A DNA stretch of 64,000 nucleotides from contig NMRA01000007.1 in the NCBI GenBank assembly GCA_002633005.1, positions 1,244,564 through 1,308,563 of the forward strand, in the 5' to 3' direction. Positions within the stretch are counted from its first letter, which is position 1. Each line of letters opens with the position of its first letter. The position numbers and the translations under genes were made by a program. The notes beneath the pieces are model-generated. The model made no database searches. It was not told the origin of the DNA and saw only the letters and a program-made list of their open reading frames with translations. Positions 1 to 12,900 of the stretch are shown piece by piece. The DNA comes from Phoronis australis (lineage: Eukaryota > Phoronida > Phoronidae).

Positions 1-1439
1 GTCCTAAAAAGGCATAAAGTTGAACTTTCACTACCAGAGTAACTAAATCATCCCCCATTCCAACTAGAAATAATTAAAGTGGTAAGTGCTCCAAATCAGA
101 ATATTGCTTCTTATGACGGTTTAAATTAAAGATGAAAAAACAAAGAAATAAAACTTTTTCCCTTTTAACAAATGGGGATCATGTGTCTGTCTTCCATAAC
201 AAATGAGTGAGCAGCTGTGTAGTCTCATTCATCACTGATGGAAGTGACTTGGGTTTTACAGGCCACATGACTTCAGCCACTCAAAAACTGCTGTGCAATA
301 GACAACTAGTGAGTTCACAAAACTACAGTTTTCTCCCTTTCAGTATTTTGTCCGAAGTATGTAAATTATGTCAGACAGTTATGACCTTATCTGTAAAAAA
401 ACATGGCTGTCATCAGACGGTTTTTATCATGTGACCAAGAAAATGCACTGGTAATGGATGAAAGAGTCAAAAAACATCAAAAAGATAAAGCTTATTGACA
501 CTAGCAGATAACAGTCTCTTCGCGATACTAAGCTTTATGATTTTCAGTATATTTTCACACGAAAGTTATTGTCAGTACACCGACAGCGGAATCAATCAGT
601 TGGCAAATTACACAGGAGAGTAACCAACACTACTCCAAAAGGAGGGTTGGTAGAGAACTAATAATGAAACTGTGGCGTCAATATGCCACTTATGGATCGT
701 GTCAACTCTGGATCATTACTAGATGACATCACAGTATTGGAGGAACTTTAAAGGAATAAATATTAAACTCATCTCACAGTCATCAAGTGTTGTTCTTGGT
801 TTATCTACTATTTTGAAAATTGGAGAGCATCTGGTTGACACCTGAATCACTTCAAAAATTTTTGTGGAGGTTCTGCCTGAACTTGTAAAGAGACCTAAAT
901 TAACCACGAACCAAAACATCACGCCGTGAATATGGTAGCGATCGAAAGCATTTTCCACACTTTTTTTAACTATAGAAGCATAACAGATAGATCAAGAAAT
1001 TTGATGAAATATATGCAACGTTTAGTAGAGCATGCTGTCACTTCTGTACCACTCCAACCAGCACATCACAAGGCAAACGCAAAATGTTTTGTTACCAATA
1101 TATTGTACAAAAAATTTCGTGAAAAAAATAGAACCATAAGTATTTAGACATGTTAGAACAGGTGAAAGCTTCATGGAACACAATTCAGCCTCTGTTTTTG
1201 CACTTCAAAGCCAAATATCTTTGGTAGTTGCAATGCCCAATGAAGTGAACGATAATATGTGTGCTGTCTACCTTGACACGGATTGCTTTGCATAGTTTGT
1301 TCGCAATATTTAATAGAACAGAGTCACAGGGTGATTGTTTTATAATTCAAGTATGTTTTCTAACAACTGTGAAGAACACTGTAGCCAAAACAGTCAAGCA
1401 AAGTTATAGACAGCAACACCATCTGAACTGGTCCAACAC
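1..1439. other. Non-coding, nothing recognised
   Basis: Only short ORFs without family motifs or convincing splice borders were seen on either strand. No repeat shared with the rest of the window was noticed. Confidence 0.5.
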
Positions 1440-1620
1440 AGCTGGCACAGATGGTGGTTATCCCATGGGCTGCCACACACCGGAAGCTTTTCGGCAAAAG
1501 TAGTTGCTATAAGTACCTTTTGAGCATAGAGGGACACCTTAGAAGGCCATTGATGTAATTCACTACTTCCAACTCGAACAAATAATGCGGTAATTAAGAT
1601 TTCTTTCCAATACATTTTTG
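1440..1620. repeat. Foldback-family fragment
   Basis: This stretch contains CCGGAAGCTTTTCGG, a TATAA.TACCTTTTG.GCATA stretch and CCAACTCGAACAAATA in the same order as the left arm of the foldback element at 2546-2812. It is therefore a third, diverged copy of that family. Confidence 0.6.
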
Positions 1621-1924
1621 CTTGTCAACAATACCATTCTTGCAGGTGGAAGAGGTGACACCCTGTGTCCAAGTTTGAAGCATTAGCAAACTCTGCACAT
1701 CATCAGTGTTAGTGACTGGCTTAACCCGAAGGCCTCAATGTGATTTAAAAATTTGCATGCTGATGCAAACAAAACAGAAATAGGTTAAGTTCCCAGAAAT
1801 GGTTTAGCTCTTGATTTTGATAGCTGAACAAAGGACTATTCGGAAAAAAATGTTGATTGCAAGAGTATAACTGTATTTATACATGACTTAGATGGTTTAA
1901 TTAGTGTGAGGCATAGACAGTACC

Positions 1925-2345
1925 ATGGTCTCAACTGGCCGCAGTAGAGACGTGGTCAAGCCCTCCATATGCCATGTTGCCCTAAGTGCCTTTTGCACAT
2001 AGTACTAAGTAGGATACCTTAGACATTGTCTTCATTATTTTCACTCAAATATTCCCGTAATCAACTTTTTTCGAACAGTTGGTCCTTCATTAAGTCGCCC
2101 AAATTGGCAGCTGGCCACACCCACACTGCTCACACCAAGGTAGAGGAGAGGATACGATGCCATAGCTCCTGACGCGAGCAGTGTAAAAAAGGTCAGTTGC
2201 CGATTTGGGCAACTGAACGAAGAACTGATCAAAAAACGTTTAATTGCGAGAGTATTTGTTAGAGGTGGAAGAGTTAAAGACATCAACGGCCTCCTAAGGT
2301 GTCCCTCTATGTGCAAAAGGTACACTTATAGCAACATGATTTTAG
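1925..2345. repeat. Imperfect foldback (inverted repeat), centre near 2145
   Basis: The left half (…CCTTTTGCACATAG…CAAATATTCCCGTAATC…TCGCCCAAATTGG…) is repeated in reverse complement in the right half (CGATTTGGGCAACTG…GCGAGAGTATTTG…TATGTGCAAAAGG). Arms are about 190-200 bp. It shares arm sequence with the larger foldback immediately downstream. Confidence 0.65.
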
Positions 2346-2545
2346 GGAAACACATAATTCACCAAAAAGCTTTCTGCGTATGGGTTATGGGAGGCTTATG
2401 GCTTATGCCAAGATGGCCATTGAGTCTACTGCGGATGGCCATTGTCTCTACTGTGGAAAATTTGAGGCGGTGGTATTGTCTATGTGAGGTATAATTTGTC
2501 AAAAATGTACTAGCTTACACTACAGCCACAGGCTACTTATGGACT

Positions 2546-3420
2546 AGGCAATGACCATCGCCTCTGTTGGCCCGAACCAGAGGCGATGCAGAGGCTATAG
2601 GCGCTCTGTACGCCGGAAGCTTTTCGGTGAATTATGCCTCGCACCGACTAAACCATCAGAGTCACGTTGTTATAAATACCTTTTGCGCATATAGGAACAC
2701 CTGAGGAGGTTGTCGATGTGTTTATTTCCTTCCAACTCGAACAAATACTCCCATTATCAAACCTTTTCTTCGAGCAGTACCTATTTCAGTTCCCAAAATC
2801 GTGAACTCACCATTTTTATACTGCGCACGCTCCAATTTTTACCGCGCTCGCTAGGTGATGTGATTTCGTGACCTCAATCTTTAAATAGGCCAAAGGTGAG
2901 CCATTGCGGTCTTGTCAGTCAAATGTTCGTTTCCAAAATGCCACCACTTATACTTGTCTTTAATTGGCGTTACTTGAAACTAATTGTATTTCAATGAATT
3001 ATTGTTTGTATTTGATAAAAATAAATGCTGTTGATATGACATTTAATAGTCTTTGTGCACATATTTGACATTTTAATGATTAACAACACGGCAAATGCAC
3101 GGCTGGTTCCCGGCAGCAGTACGCGAAGGGCGGGAACTTCAGCTTTCAAAGCTCGCCGGTAGGTCCGCAACTTCTGACCTTCGGCCTGGTTAAAAAAATG
3201 AAAATGTTGATTTCACGATTTTGGGAACTGAAATAGGGACTGCTCGAAGGAAAAGTTTCATAACGGGAGTATTTGTTCGAGTTAGAAGGAATTAAACACG
3301 TGACTTTGATGGTTTAGTCGGTGCGAGGCATAATTCGCCGAAAAGCTTCCGGCGTACAGAGCGCCTATAGCATCTGCATCGCCTCTGGTTCGGGCCAACA
3401 GAGGCGATGGTCATTGCCTA
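2546..3420. mobile_element. Foldback DNA element with >200-bp inverted arms
   Basis: The left arm (2546-2812) and right arm (about 3206-3420) are near-perfect reverse complements. Both carry GGCAATGACCATCGCCTCTG, CTATAGGCGCTCTGTACGCC and CAGTTCCCAAAATCGTGA. The left arm has about 52 extra bases around TATAAATACC that are missing on the right. The spacer of about 390 bp has no transposase motif, so this is non-autonomous. Part of the outer arm is repeated once more at about 3495-3555. Confidence 0.75.
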
Positions 3421-3560
3421 CTTATGGACTAGACAGCGACCACAGTCTCTACTGGCTCCGCATTAGGAAGGTGGTCAGTGTCTACTTAGTTAATAGGCAA
3501 TGACCATCGCATCTGGTTCGGGCCAACAGAGGCGATGGTCATTGCCTACTTAGTTTATAA

Positions 3561-3876
3561 ACATGAGCAAGTTACTATTTAGGGTGTGCCGTTGCCAACG
3601 ACGTTGGCGTAGCAGTATAAGGCCGCTTTTTACGACATGTCATTTGTATGAATTGGTAAATGTCTCTCAACTGAAGCAGACACTCGCCCAACTTCTATAA
3701 CAATGCAAACTGCAGTCATGATGTGTTACCCTTTATACTTCGCAGAAAGTGGACCTGGCACCTGTTGGCTATCCATTATAGTGTGCGCTAACAATAACAC
3801 ACTTGGCAAAACCGGCTTCGCAAAGGAGTGTGGGTAAAATCAATAACTTCCGTCAACAAACCTGTAAAACATTAAC
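3561..3876. promoter_or_regulatory. Probable 5' flank / promoter of gene 1
   Basis: This segment lies between the foldback cluster and the first coding exon. No clear TATA box was recognised; the call is by position only. Confidence 0.35.
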
Positions 3877-3912
3877 ATGGTAATCGAGCTGAAACTAGTC
3901 ATCGTGGAGTAG
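3877..3912 (+). promoter_or_regulatory. 11-codon upstream ORF ending 2 nt before the gene 1 start
   Basis: An ATG at 3877 in a different frame reads 11 codons (MVIELKLVIVE) to a TAG at 3910-3912. The gene 1 start codon follows at 3915. If transcription begins upstream of 3877, ribosomes would have to reinitiate or leaky-scan, which would damp translation. The transcription start is unknown. Confidence 0.35.
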
Positions 3913-3914
3913 TA

Positions 3915-3966
3915 ATGGTCAAAATTGCTGTCTTAGGATGTGGGCTGATGGGAGTGAAGATTGCAG
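3915..3966 (+). CDS. Gene 1 exon 1: Rossmann beta1 and GxGxxG loop
   Basis: This exon encodes residues 1-17 plus one base of codon 18, starting MVKIAVLGCGLMG. That is a hydrophobic beta strand running into the dinucleotide-binding GxGxxG loop. It ends at a GTTTGA donor, which is weaker than consensus. Phase 1 fits exon 2 exactly and completes the glycine of the alpha-A helix. It lies 5.9 kb from the next exon and is recognised by the match of motif and phase rather than by length. Confidence 0.78.
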
Positions 3967-6900
3967 GTTTGAGAAATCGTGCTTTTCACGCTTGTGAGAT
4001 ATTTAAAAGAAGTGAGCACCTGTAAGAAATGCTTGCACGTCTGTGATAGGCATCGCCCTGGATGCCGCATGCATACTGAAGCGTGTTCAACAGAGTGAGC
4101 GCCCGCTAGCGTGTAGTCGCGAACACAAGGAACAGCTCCTGAACAGCTGTGAGCGCTCACTGTGCGATCCAGTATGGCGACTCTGAAGCAGATTGTGTTG
4201 AACGTCTTAGCCGATGAGCTTAACACTAACAGTCCTTCCTATGGCGTACTGAGCGATAAATACGATTAATCTTTGCCAATATTAATATCGGCAGCCCAAG
4301 ACAACAACCGTGAAGGCTTTGGAATGACAAGAATCGAAAATTACGCTTAGGAAACTGCCGTCCTCGCTACAGCGACCCACAATTTAAGTCGCACTTTCGG
4401 ATGAGTCAGTCAACTTTTGAGGTTATTTTTGGTGTTGCAGAACCATAATGGGTTCATATGTTGCAGACGTGAAGCCTTCGCAGGACGCCATCTTGGAAAT
4501 CTAAGTGAACATGCTCTCGATGTTGTTCGCGAGCGCTAACATAAACACAGCTGTTGAGGACAAGGGCGCTCAAATCGCTCGTGGGCGCTCACTCTATTGA
4601 ACACGCTTCTGGCGATAACACAGGCGTCCTCAGCTTCTGATCGTCCCCAATACACAACATATGATACTACAAGGTATGACACTCCGGACTTCAGCCGTCC
4701 ATAGCAAACACAAAACTCAATGAATTTACACAAATCAGAGGTTCAACAAACCATTAGGAATTGTTCTTTCTCCCAATACCATTTATGGTGTCCTGCTGCA
4801 ATGAGTTTGCAAGAAATTGGCAACTCACTGTTGTGTTTTGCTTGGAAATTAGCCTCATTGCAAACATATGTGAAGCACATTTCTGAAGCATCTTTTGAAG
4901 TATTTTTTATTTCAGTTATTTTCAAAATTGTAAATGCTTTTAAATTTTAAGTCACGCTTGCCGCTATATGAATCAGTGACATCACGTAGTTCTCAGCTCA
5001 GATGGAATTTCATGGTGTGCCACTATTTTATTTTTTAAAAGAACCCATTTGGTTGCAGATTTGATAAATCATGTTTTATCGGTTCCAAAGTTTCAGAAAG
5101 GCATGGTGGGGTCTTGTAAAACTGTTTGAATGACCTACGTTTTCCATATGTGGCATATGTAGATTGACTTGTCAAACCCAGAGCTATACCAACGTTATGA
5201 TTGATTAACACTGATTTGACTCAATAAGAATCTGTTGAAGTTCAGTACTCTCTTCTCATACTTCAAACGCTCTTTCTGACTCCTACAATCAGAATTTTTT
5301 CAAATAAAGAATGTTGGCGAGGCACAGTTTTGAAAGGTAGGTGGGGATTATAAACATATTTATTTATACTTTACCTTATATGTTTCCAAACATAGACATC
5401 GAGGAATCGACAAGTATTTTTAGTCTGTATATTAAAAGAATTGCTATGGAATCGCAAACGACTTGGTGCATTCTGAACGCATGTCCCCAAAGCCATTAGT
5501 GTTAAGTGAACCAAGAGTGCATGCGACTTTTCGCAAGCATGTCACGCAAACTAAATCAAAGAGTATCGGTATACAGACGTATAGCACACCTGCCCTCAGA
5601 TCTCGAAAGGTTAAATTAGAATTTAAGTCTGTGTATTATGTATCTGTCTCGAAGAAACCTGCTAGCACGTATTGTATTGTCTGTATTTGTTACAGATTAC
5701 CGTGGTGAATGTTCTTCATTTTGTATGGAAAATTATGAATTTTTGATGAGCTTAGTAAGTTGAATCTTAAAATTTGTTCTCATTTGTCAAAATTATCTTT
5801 CATATAGTTTTTAATCCCCAACACCGCACGTGGTCACTTTTCAGTTATTGCATCAACGCATTGTTAGCTAATCAATTGATTTTTTCTCTCAGACACTGCA
5901 AGTCAATCTACATAATGCCATACATGGAAAAAAGTAGGTCATTCGCAGTTTCACATGACACACCATGCCTTTCTGCAATTTTGGAACGAAGTAAGCAAGG
6001 CTGGGAATTGGTTCTCAAAACTGGGACCTATTCTTTTTTAAACTTGTGGTTCATGAAAGTTCATGAATGATCAAAGTCTTGGTATGGTTTCAACAACACG
6101 ACTGCAAAAGCTGCTTGCAGGGTGCAAAGTCACCTATTCGGACCCAACATCAAATGCAATGTAAAATTAATTCATTTTTTTGAAAGCACACTTTTACAGT
6201 TGTAAAAATGAACTGACAAGCCGGATGGATGCATTAATGTAGCTTGGGTGTCCATCCCCGGCGGTGAGACACCATTGTTTTGATTGAAATGGAATCCAAT
6301 CTTTTGTTTTTCAATACCTTTCCCTATAATTACACAGTCATGATAATGCCACGGATCAAATGGAGTTCTTTGATGCTTCAAAAGGAATATTCCTAGCTAA
6401 CATGTGGAAATTTGATTTGATTCAATTAGTGCTGTGTGGGTCTTTAAGACGTAATTATTTTTACACCGCTTTATATTTCTCTGGTGGATGTGCACATCAA
6501 GTGGCTTTGTATTTTGGGAGATCCAGGTTATTAATTCTGTTCATCCAAAGAAAAACATACATTTTCCTGTAACTAAGCGGTCCGTAATATTTGATGAGAA
6601 AGCTGGTTATAATCAATAGTCTTGTAAAGCCTATGTGAGGCCAGGCCACCAAGGTTGTAACGTAATGGAACAGTGCCAAAATGAAGACGTGTATAATTAC
6701 ATATTAAGCAATTTCTATCGCTATCTATCTACCTGCCTTCCATACAAAAAAAATAACTTTTGACTTAAATCACCGACCATTTTAGAATTGATCTCAACTT
6801 GTTTCGTTTTTAAATTAGAGGTGATTTATGGACATGGAAGAAACTGACAGTTTCAACTTTGTTATTGCTTGCAAACAAGGATAATTTATGTGCAAGTCTG

Positions 6901-9900
6901 ATCTGCAATTACAATTTAAGGTCATGTAAGACTTTGTAGCCAAATATCTACATAACTGTCAATTTTAACTCAGTAAAAGTAAATATTTTCGGAAAGTGGA
7001 AACCCTGTAGAATTTGATTTTTGACTTTTTATCAGTCTGTCTTAAATTGGGTCAAATGATCATGTCTTTTTAGTAAAATTTAATAAATAAGAAAGGTTCA
7101 CTAATAGCAAAACTACAGTATCAATAACACGACCAAATTTCGTGTGATAAAAATGTTCAAGATGAAATCTCAATAAACGCTGCTAGCTACGTAGTTTTCT
7201 AAATTATCCTTTCATTTTCATTTTATGCAACTTTTAAGTTTTTTTCCTTTAAGACCATAAAAGCAAAAGTAGAGCTTTTTAAAAACAATTCCTTAAAGAC
7301 GTATCGGAGAACAGTGCATAATGCCTGAAAAATTCATAAGAATCCGATCAGCAATTAAGTTTATGTAGAACCAAACAAAAATGCCCAAATTTGGGCATTT
7401 TTGTTTGGTTCCCCATAAACTTAATTGCCATTTCTTTCCACGGCTTGAAACCAGTTCTCAGCTGACTATAGGGTGAGATCAGTTTTATAGGGGAAAGGGG
7501 ACTAAATTAAAAGTTACTAAATCTTTAAGTAGAAGGCCGACACAGGTAAACAGCAGCTTTAAGGCTTGCAAGGTTACATACAATAAAATTTCGCAAAGTT
7601 ACCTCACAATATGGCTAGCGAGGGAAAAGTTATTCTGATATTCTTTGTACATTATAAATAGGTCCAACTTAATGCTGATTACCATTTTCAAGTTCGGTAT
7701 TGTGGCTACCAGCAAACAGTATGACGAAAATTGTGAACATAATTTGCATGACGTTAAAAGTTTTTGAAAAATAAAATGGTGGCAATTATTTTTGTCTAAA
7801 ATTGGTGAGGTTTTAACATTGGTGACCCGCTAATTTTGTCCTTGTCCATATAAGCATATTTGAAATTTACTGTTTGTTGGGCAAGTGATGATTTCACTAG
7901 AACTTTTTCTTAATTTTGCCCCATTTTTTCTTCATTTGCCTGGCTTTTTCACTGCTTTTGCCCAAACTTGAAGGCAATTACCCCTCTCCAGCAAACAAAC
8001 CGTACCTGTCCATCTCTTGACTATTGTTTGTCCAGTCAGAATTCAATCATCTTATATATCATTTACGCCAGTTTCACTTCTCTTGAATTGTTTGATTTAT
8101 GTCCTACGTGGTAATAGACCTCTTAAAATATTCTTTTTTTGACCGTGCAAGAAATAACTTTGATATTTTTAACCAATGCTGTTTTATATTTATGTTTATA
8201 TTCATATTTACAGTTTCTTGTAGTTGGTAATTTTCTGAAAAAGTAACATATTGAAGTTCCTGTGATCCAGCCTTTCTCAAAAAACTAACTGCCATTACAA
8301 AGCTGGTTTCAACATCTTTCGTACGGTCTCAGATTCGAGATGTTTTCTGGGTTGAGTAGACGTGACTTGTGTCGTTGTACGAGACCAAAATGAATAAGGG
8401 ACTGTTCTCAATAATTGTTATTTTTACGAGTCCAAAAGCACTTTAGGAGAGAGGGGGTCAAGGCTTGCTGCCAGAGTCTGCTTTTCACATCAAAAGACAA
8501 TTGAAAATGCAGCTTTTTTGCTTTTTCTTATGTTGAAATATGATTAAATAATTAGCCAGCAACTGAAATATCCATGTACAACATATCACAAGACTGCACA
8601 CCTGTTGTTTCCCACTTTTCATGCTGCAAGAAAACAGCATCAATTAAATTTAAATTTTACTCAAAACCACTTATAACAAAATCATCCGTTTGTCAGGATG
8701 TGACTGTATACTTGATGTGTATGTAGTTTTTGCGACAACTGGCCAGTGATGATGCCAGTAGAAATTTTTTGTGGTCACGCTTAGGATGTTCTTAAAACAT
8801 TTTGATTTCCCTGTGCTCTTTCCTCTTGATGGAATGGTGGATTGGGAAATTTCCATTTTCCACAGGGAAAACGCTTTATTTTGTGTGGGGAGAATACTTT
8901 ATATTCCACGGGGAAAGTGCTCTTTTATTGTCTGGACATGCTCGTTTTTGTTGCAAAAATGTCTCATTTTTACAAGTGAAAAAAATGTCAGATTACAAGC
9001 ATAGCATTGAGATGTTGTAGTTTAGGATTGAACACAGTGAATGAAAATAACCGCTTTATTTTGCCATGCTACAGTGCAAACTTCAACGTCTTTGTACGCT
9101 CTTATTTTTACACTCTTGAAAATGGCAATAACAGGCCCTAAGATGGCTTGTCGCAGTGAGTAATTTTATATGCTGAGTGTCGTCTCATGCAATACAATTT
9201 GACAGAATCCTCTACCAGCTCAGAAATTCTTTCCATCTCAGTAAGAAAAAAATGAGACCAGTTTTACATTTGATTTAAGTCGCAACTTATTTTCTCTTAC
9301 TGAGGTTTTTAACAGCTTTTCACAATACATTGCAAGTTTATTATGTGGTATCATCTTCAAAACTGCATGTTTTTTCCACAACATCTAAATACATGCAAAA
9401 AATTAACTTATGACTACTGGACTATAAAACAAACTTCCTGATGTTGTGGAGCCACCTGAGTGAGGATTAATGATTGTGGTTCCAGCGAAAATTTAGGCAT
9501 CCTCTGTCAGTGTTTGTTGACAACACCTGAAAGGACCTGGACCGTAAGTCAGATATTTTAAATCCGACACCTTCATGTTTATTCAGAGATTGTCAGAAAG
9601 TTTGTTTTATAGTACTATCAAGTCCAGTAGTCATGAGTTATAACTTTTTGCATCTATTTATTCACCTGGATGAATCTTAATATCCATCGTTTAACAACTG
9701 CTAAGTTTTAGTTATTAGTTTTCGTGTGACTTCGCTCTGATTCTAGCATATTGGTATCGGCATATGTGAACAAATTAAGTCAATTACAGAAGCGATGTTT
9801 CAGTTTGTTCGATGTGAAATTAAGAACTATTTTGTCAGTTTCTTGGCAGATGTACTTGTATTTCTAGGAGAGTTTGCATACCATGGTCACAGAGTAAAAG

Positions 9901-12900
9901 TCTACGACAGCAACTTACCAGCTTTGAACAGCGTGTTTGATCGAGTGGAAGAAGACAAGAAACAACTGTTGCAAGATGGACTTATGGCACACAAAAATTT
10001 TATTGTACGTGAGTTACGCATTTTTTGAACTTGCGCTTTGGTAGTATACTACAAAGCTACAGTGTGAAAACGTACATTTGGAGAATGTATTTAATGAGAC
10101 TCTAAGTTTTCCCACTTGTTATAAGTAAGCAAGTCTCATACGGAACGTATAACAGCAATTGGAATAGGGAATTCTCGTAAATTACAGACCTTTATTTGTT
10201 TTACGATCAGTATTTTTAACCATTAGATGATAAGAAATGAAGTTCACTTAATCAACAGCGGCAAACATTTTGTTAGTGGATCACGAGAACGTCAAAGGAT
10301 GTACTATTATATATTGCTCGATGATAGTTTTTTTGGCATCAGTGAATTTTTATGTAATCTGTAAATCCACTGTCATCATGATGACTAGAGAATTGTTACA
10401 TGATTGTCACTGACAGGGTCAGATCCTATGTATGAGTCAACTAGAAGAGGCAGTGCGAGATGCAGAGTTTATCATTGAAGTTGTACATGATGATCTACCT
10501 ATTAAATTGGACCTGTTTGAAAGTAAGTCTGCTTTCATGGTTTCGTTTTTTGTTGTTAGTAACTATGGTAAAAATTTTCTAGTTTGGAACAGTGAAAAAT
10601 TAAGTATTTTGCTCAAAGTCGGAGCTTATCCATACTCAACTTTCAATTTTCCTAAATGGAAATGATATTCTTAATAAACATCAATGTGGTTTCAGGAAAT
10701 GTCACTCTACAGAACTTGCCTCGCTTGAACTTTTAGACCGCATTTGTTCCCATCATGGTAATGACATGAATCCCGTGGTCATCTTTCTAGATTTCTCTAA
10801 AGCTTTCGACACAATAGACCACCAAATACTCTTGCAAAAGATAAATCACTATGGTATTACTGGAGTTGAATATACACTGTTTAAAAGTTATCTCTCAAAC
10901 CACACCCAATATGTTTCACTAAGTGATACAACTTCCAGTTGGTTACCAATATCTACCGGGGTTCCCCAAGGCTCTGTCCTTGACCCACTTCTCTTCCTAG
11001 TTTACATAAATGATCTTTCGTTTTCTTCTCCCATGGACACACTTCTTTATGCTGACGACACTTGCCTCGTCACACCTTACAAACTGACTGAATCTTCCCA
11101 ACACAGCAATTAACCACCATCGACAACAACCTTAAATCTATTTCAGACTGGTTTTCCATGAACAAACTTTCAATTAACACATCAAAAAGTAAATTAATGA
11201 TCTTCCACTACCATCAAAAGAAAATTGAAAAATGTATTATTCCCACCATGCAAAACAATATGTCATGTGAACAGTTTTCCTTTCCTTGGTATTACTGTTG
11301 ACAAAAACCTCTCATGGTCCCCCCACATTAACCTCAACTCAAGCAAACTTAACAATCTCGGTGGACTCTTATACAAATTGAAATCTTATCTTCCTCTTCC
11401 AGCTCTCAAGTTGATATATAATTCACTTGTCCTCCCACATTTAAACTATGGCATTGCAACTTGGGGTTTTGGCAACACTAAGAAACTTCAGACAGCCCAG
11501 AAGAGAATCCTCAGGAATATATCAAATTCCAGTTATAATTCTCACTCTCTGCCCGCATGTAAGGAATTTCGCTTCCCTCTACTTCAAAACATCTTTAAAA
11601 TCTCAACTGAAAATTTTACTACAAATTCCTCAATAATCAGCTTCCTAAGTATTTTTACACTAACAACTTCTTTAGTAAACCCATCCAATATAAACCAACC
11701 AGACACAGTAAAACTCCTACATACCTGAATTAATACTCAGCTGCTATACCGACAATACAACCCAAAATTTTAATTCCTCCGTCCAACAAATTGTCATCAA
11801 GAGCCTGTATTAGTTTTGAGATTCCTCGACTTATCAATAACAACGAAATACCAGTCTCTGCTCTAAATATAATAAAAACACATTCTTTGCAAGCATTCTC
11901 CAGGTTCTTAACCAATTTTATTATTAGCAACTACGATCCAGTTTGTCATATTTCTAATTGCTTCATATGTAACAGTATCTAATTGTATTCTCAAAATCTC
12001 CTGAGCTGCCAGTCTACTTCTTGGTTCCTTGCGTGTCGGTCGTTTTCAGCACTAATTCACTTTGTCTTCTTAAGGATTCCTACTGAGTTTTGCATTTCCA
12101 TTTATTTATTTTGTACAGGGGACCTTCTTATTAGCAGTCAATAACCTTTGGAAGGCCTCCTAATTGAAATCAAATTTTAATTATTGTATTATTATAATGT
12201 AATGTAAATAAAATATAAGTGTTTTCTCTCATGTAGACAAAGCGAGCAGACAGTGATAATATATCTAAGCAATTACCGTAATCGTTCGGGTTAACGCCCT
12301 GGGCGGTTAAATTGGCAAACCCAAAAAATCGGGGGTGGGCGGTTAACCAGACATGGGCGCTTAAACGTGAAATTTCAAGAAATCCAGGGTGGGCGGTTAA
12401 CCGAACATGGGCGCTTATTACGACAGGCAACCGCCCTGGGCGGTTAATCTTACCTCGTACTCGGAACGCGTAGTACTTTTCAAAGAGCGTTATCGTCACG
12501 TCGCCACATGACGAGAAAAATGTCATAACAGCGGATGATCCCAACAAAGATTCTCTTGCCCTCAGATTAGTTATTCACTGTTAAATTTACAGAATTACTG
12601 AGTAATAGCCCCGTGGCGTCCTGCGGTCTTGTTACTTTGCCCTCTAGAGCGCAGACGACCAGTGACCACGCAGCCTCTACTTGGATTGCAACTATTTTAA
12701 GATGTGACCTTGTTAAAGTGCGCGCGTGCAAGCTTCACGTGTTGCAGAGGTCACAGCAGACATCAAATTTATGGTTGCAGTCTCGTACTGAGCTGCCAAG
12801 TTCATAGTCTGAGAGCAGTTTTAAAATGAGTTGTAATAAAAGTTTGAAAAACTTAATTCAGATGTTTTTTGTGTTTAGGATGTTTATAGTCGACACTCTG

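Noticed and set aside
3933-4226. 97-codon minus-strand ORF
   Set aside because: It overlaps gene 1 exon 1 and a TIR element. No coding features.
10766-11728. Reverse transcriptase as a host gene
   Set aside because: The YADD-containing frame is broken, 5'-truncated and intronic. It is a dead non-LTR retrotransposon.
12170-12547. 125-codon minus-strand ORF with HP-rich repeats
   Set aside because: It is the translation of the GGGCGGTTAA subterminal repeats of the TIR element.
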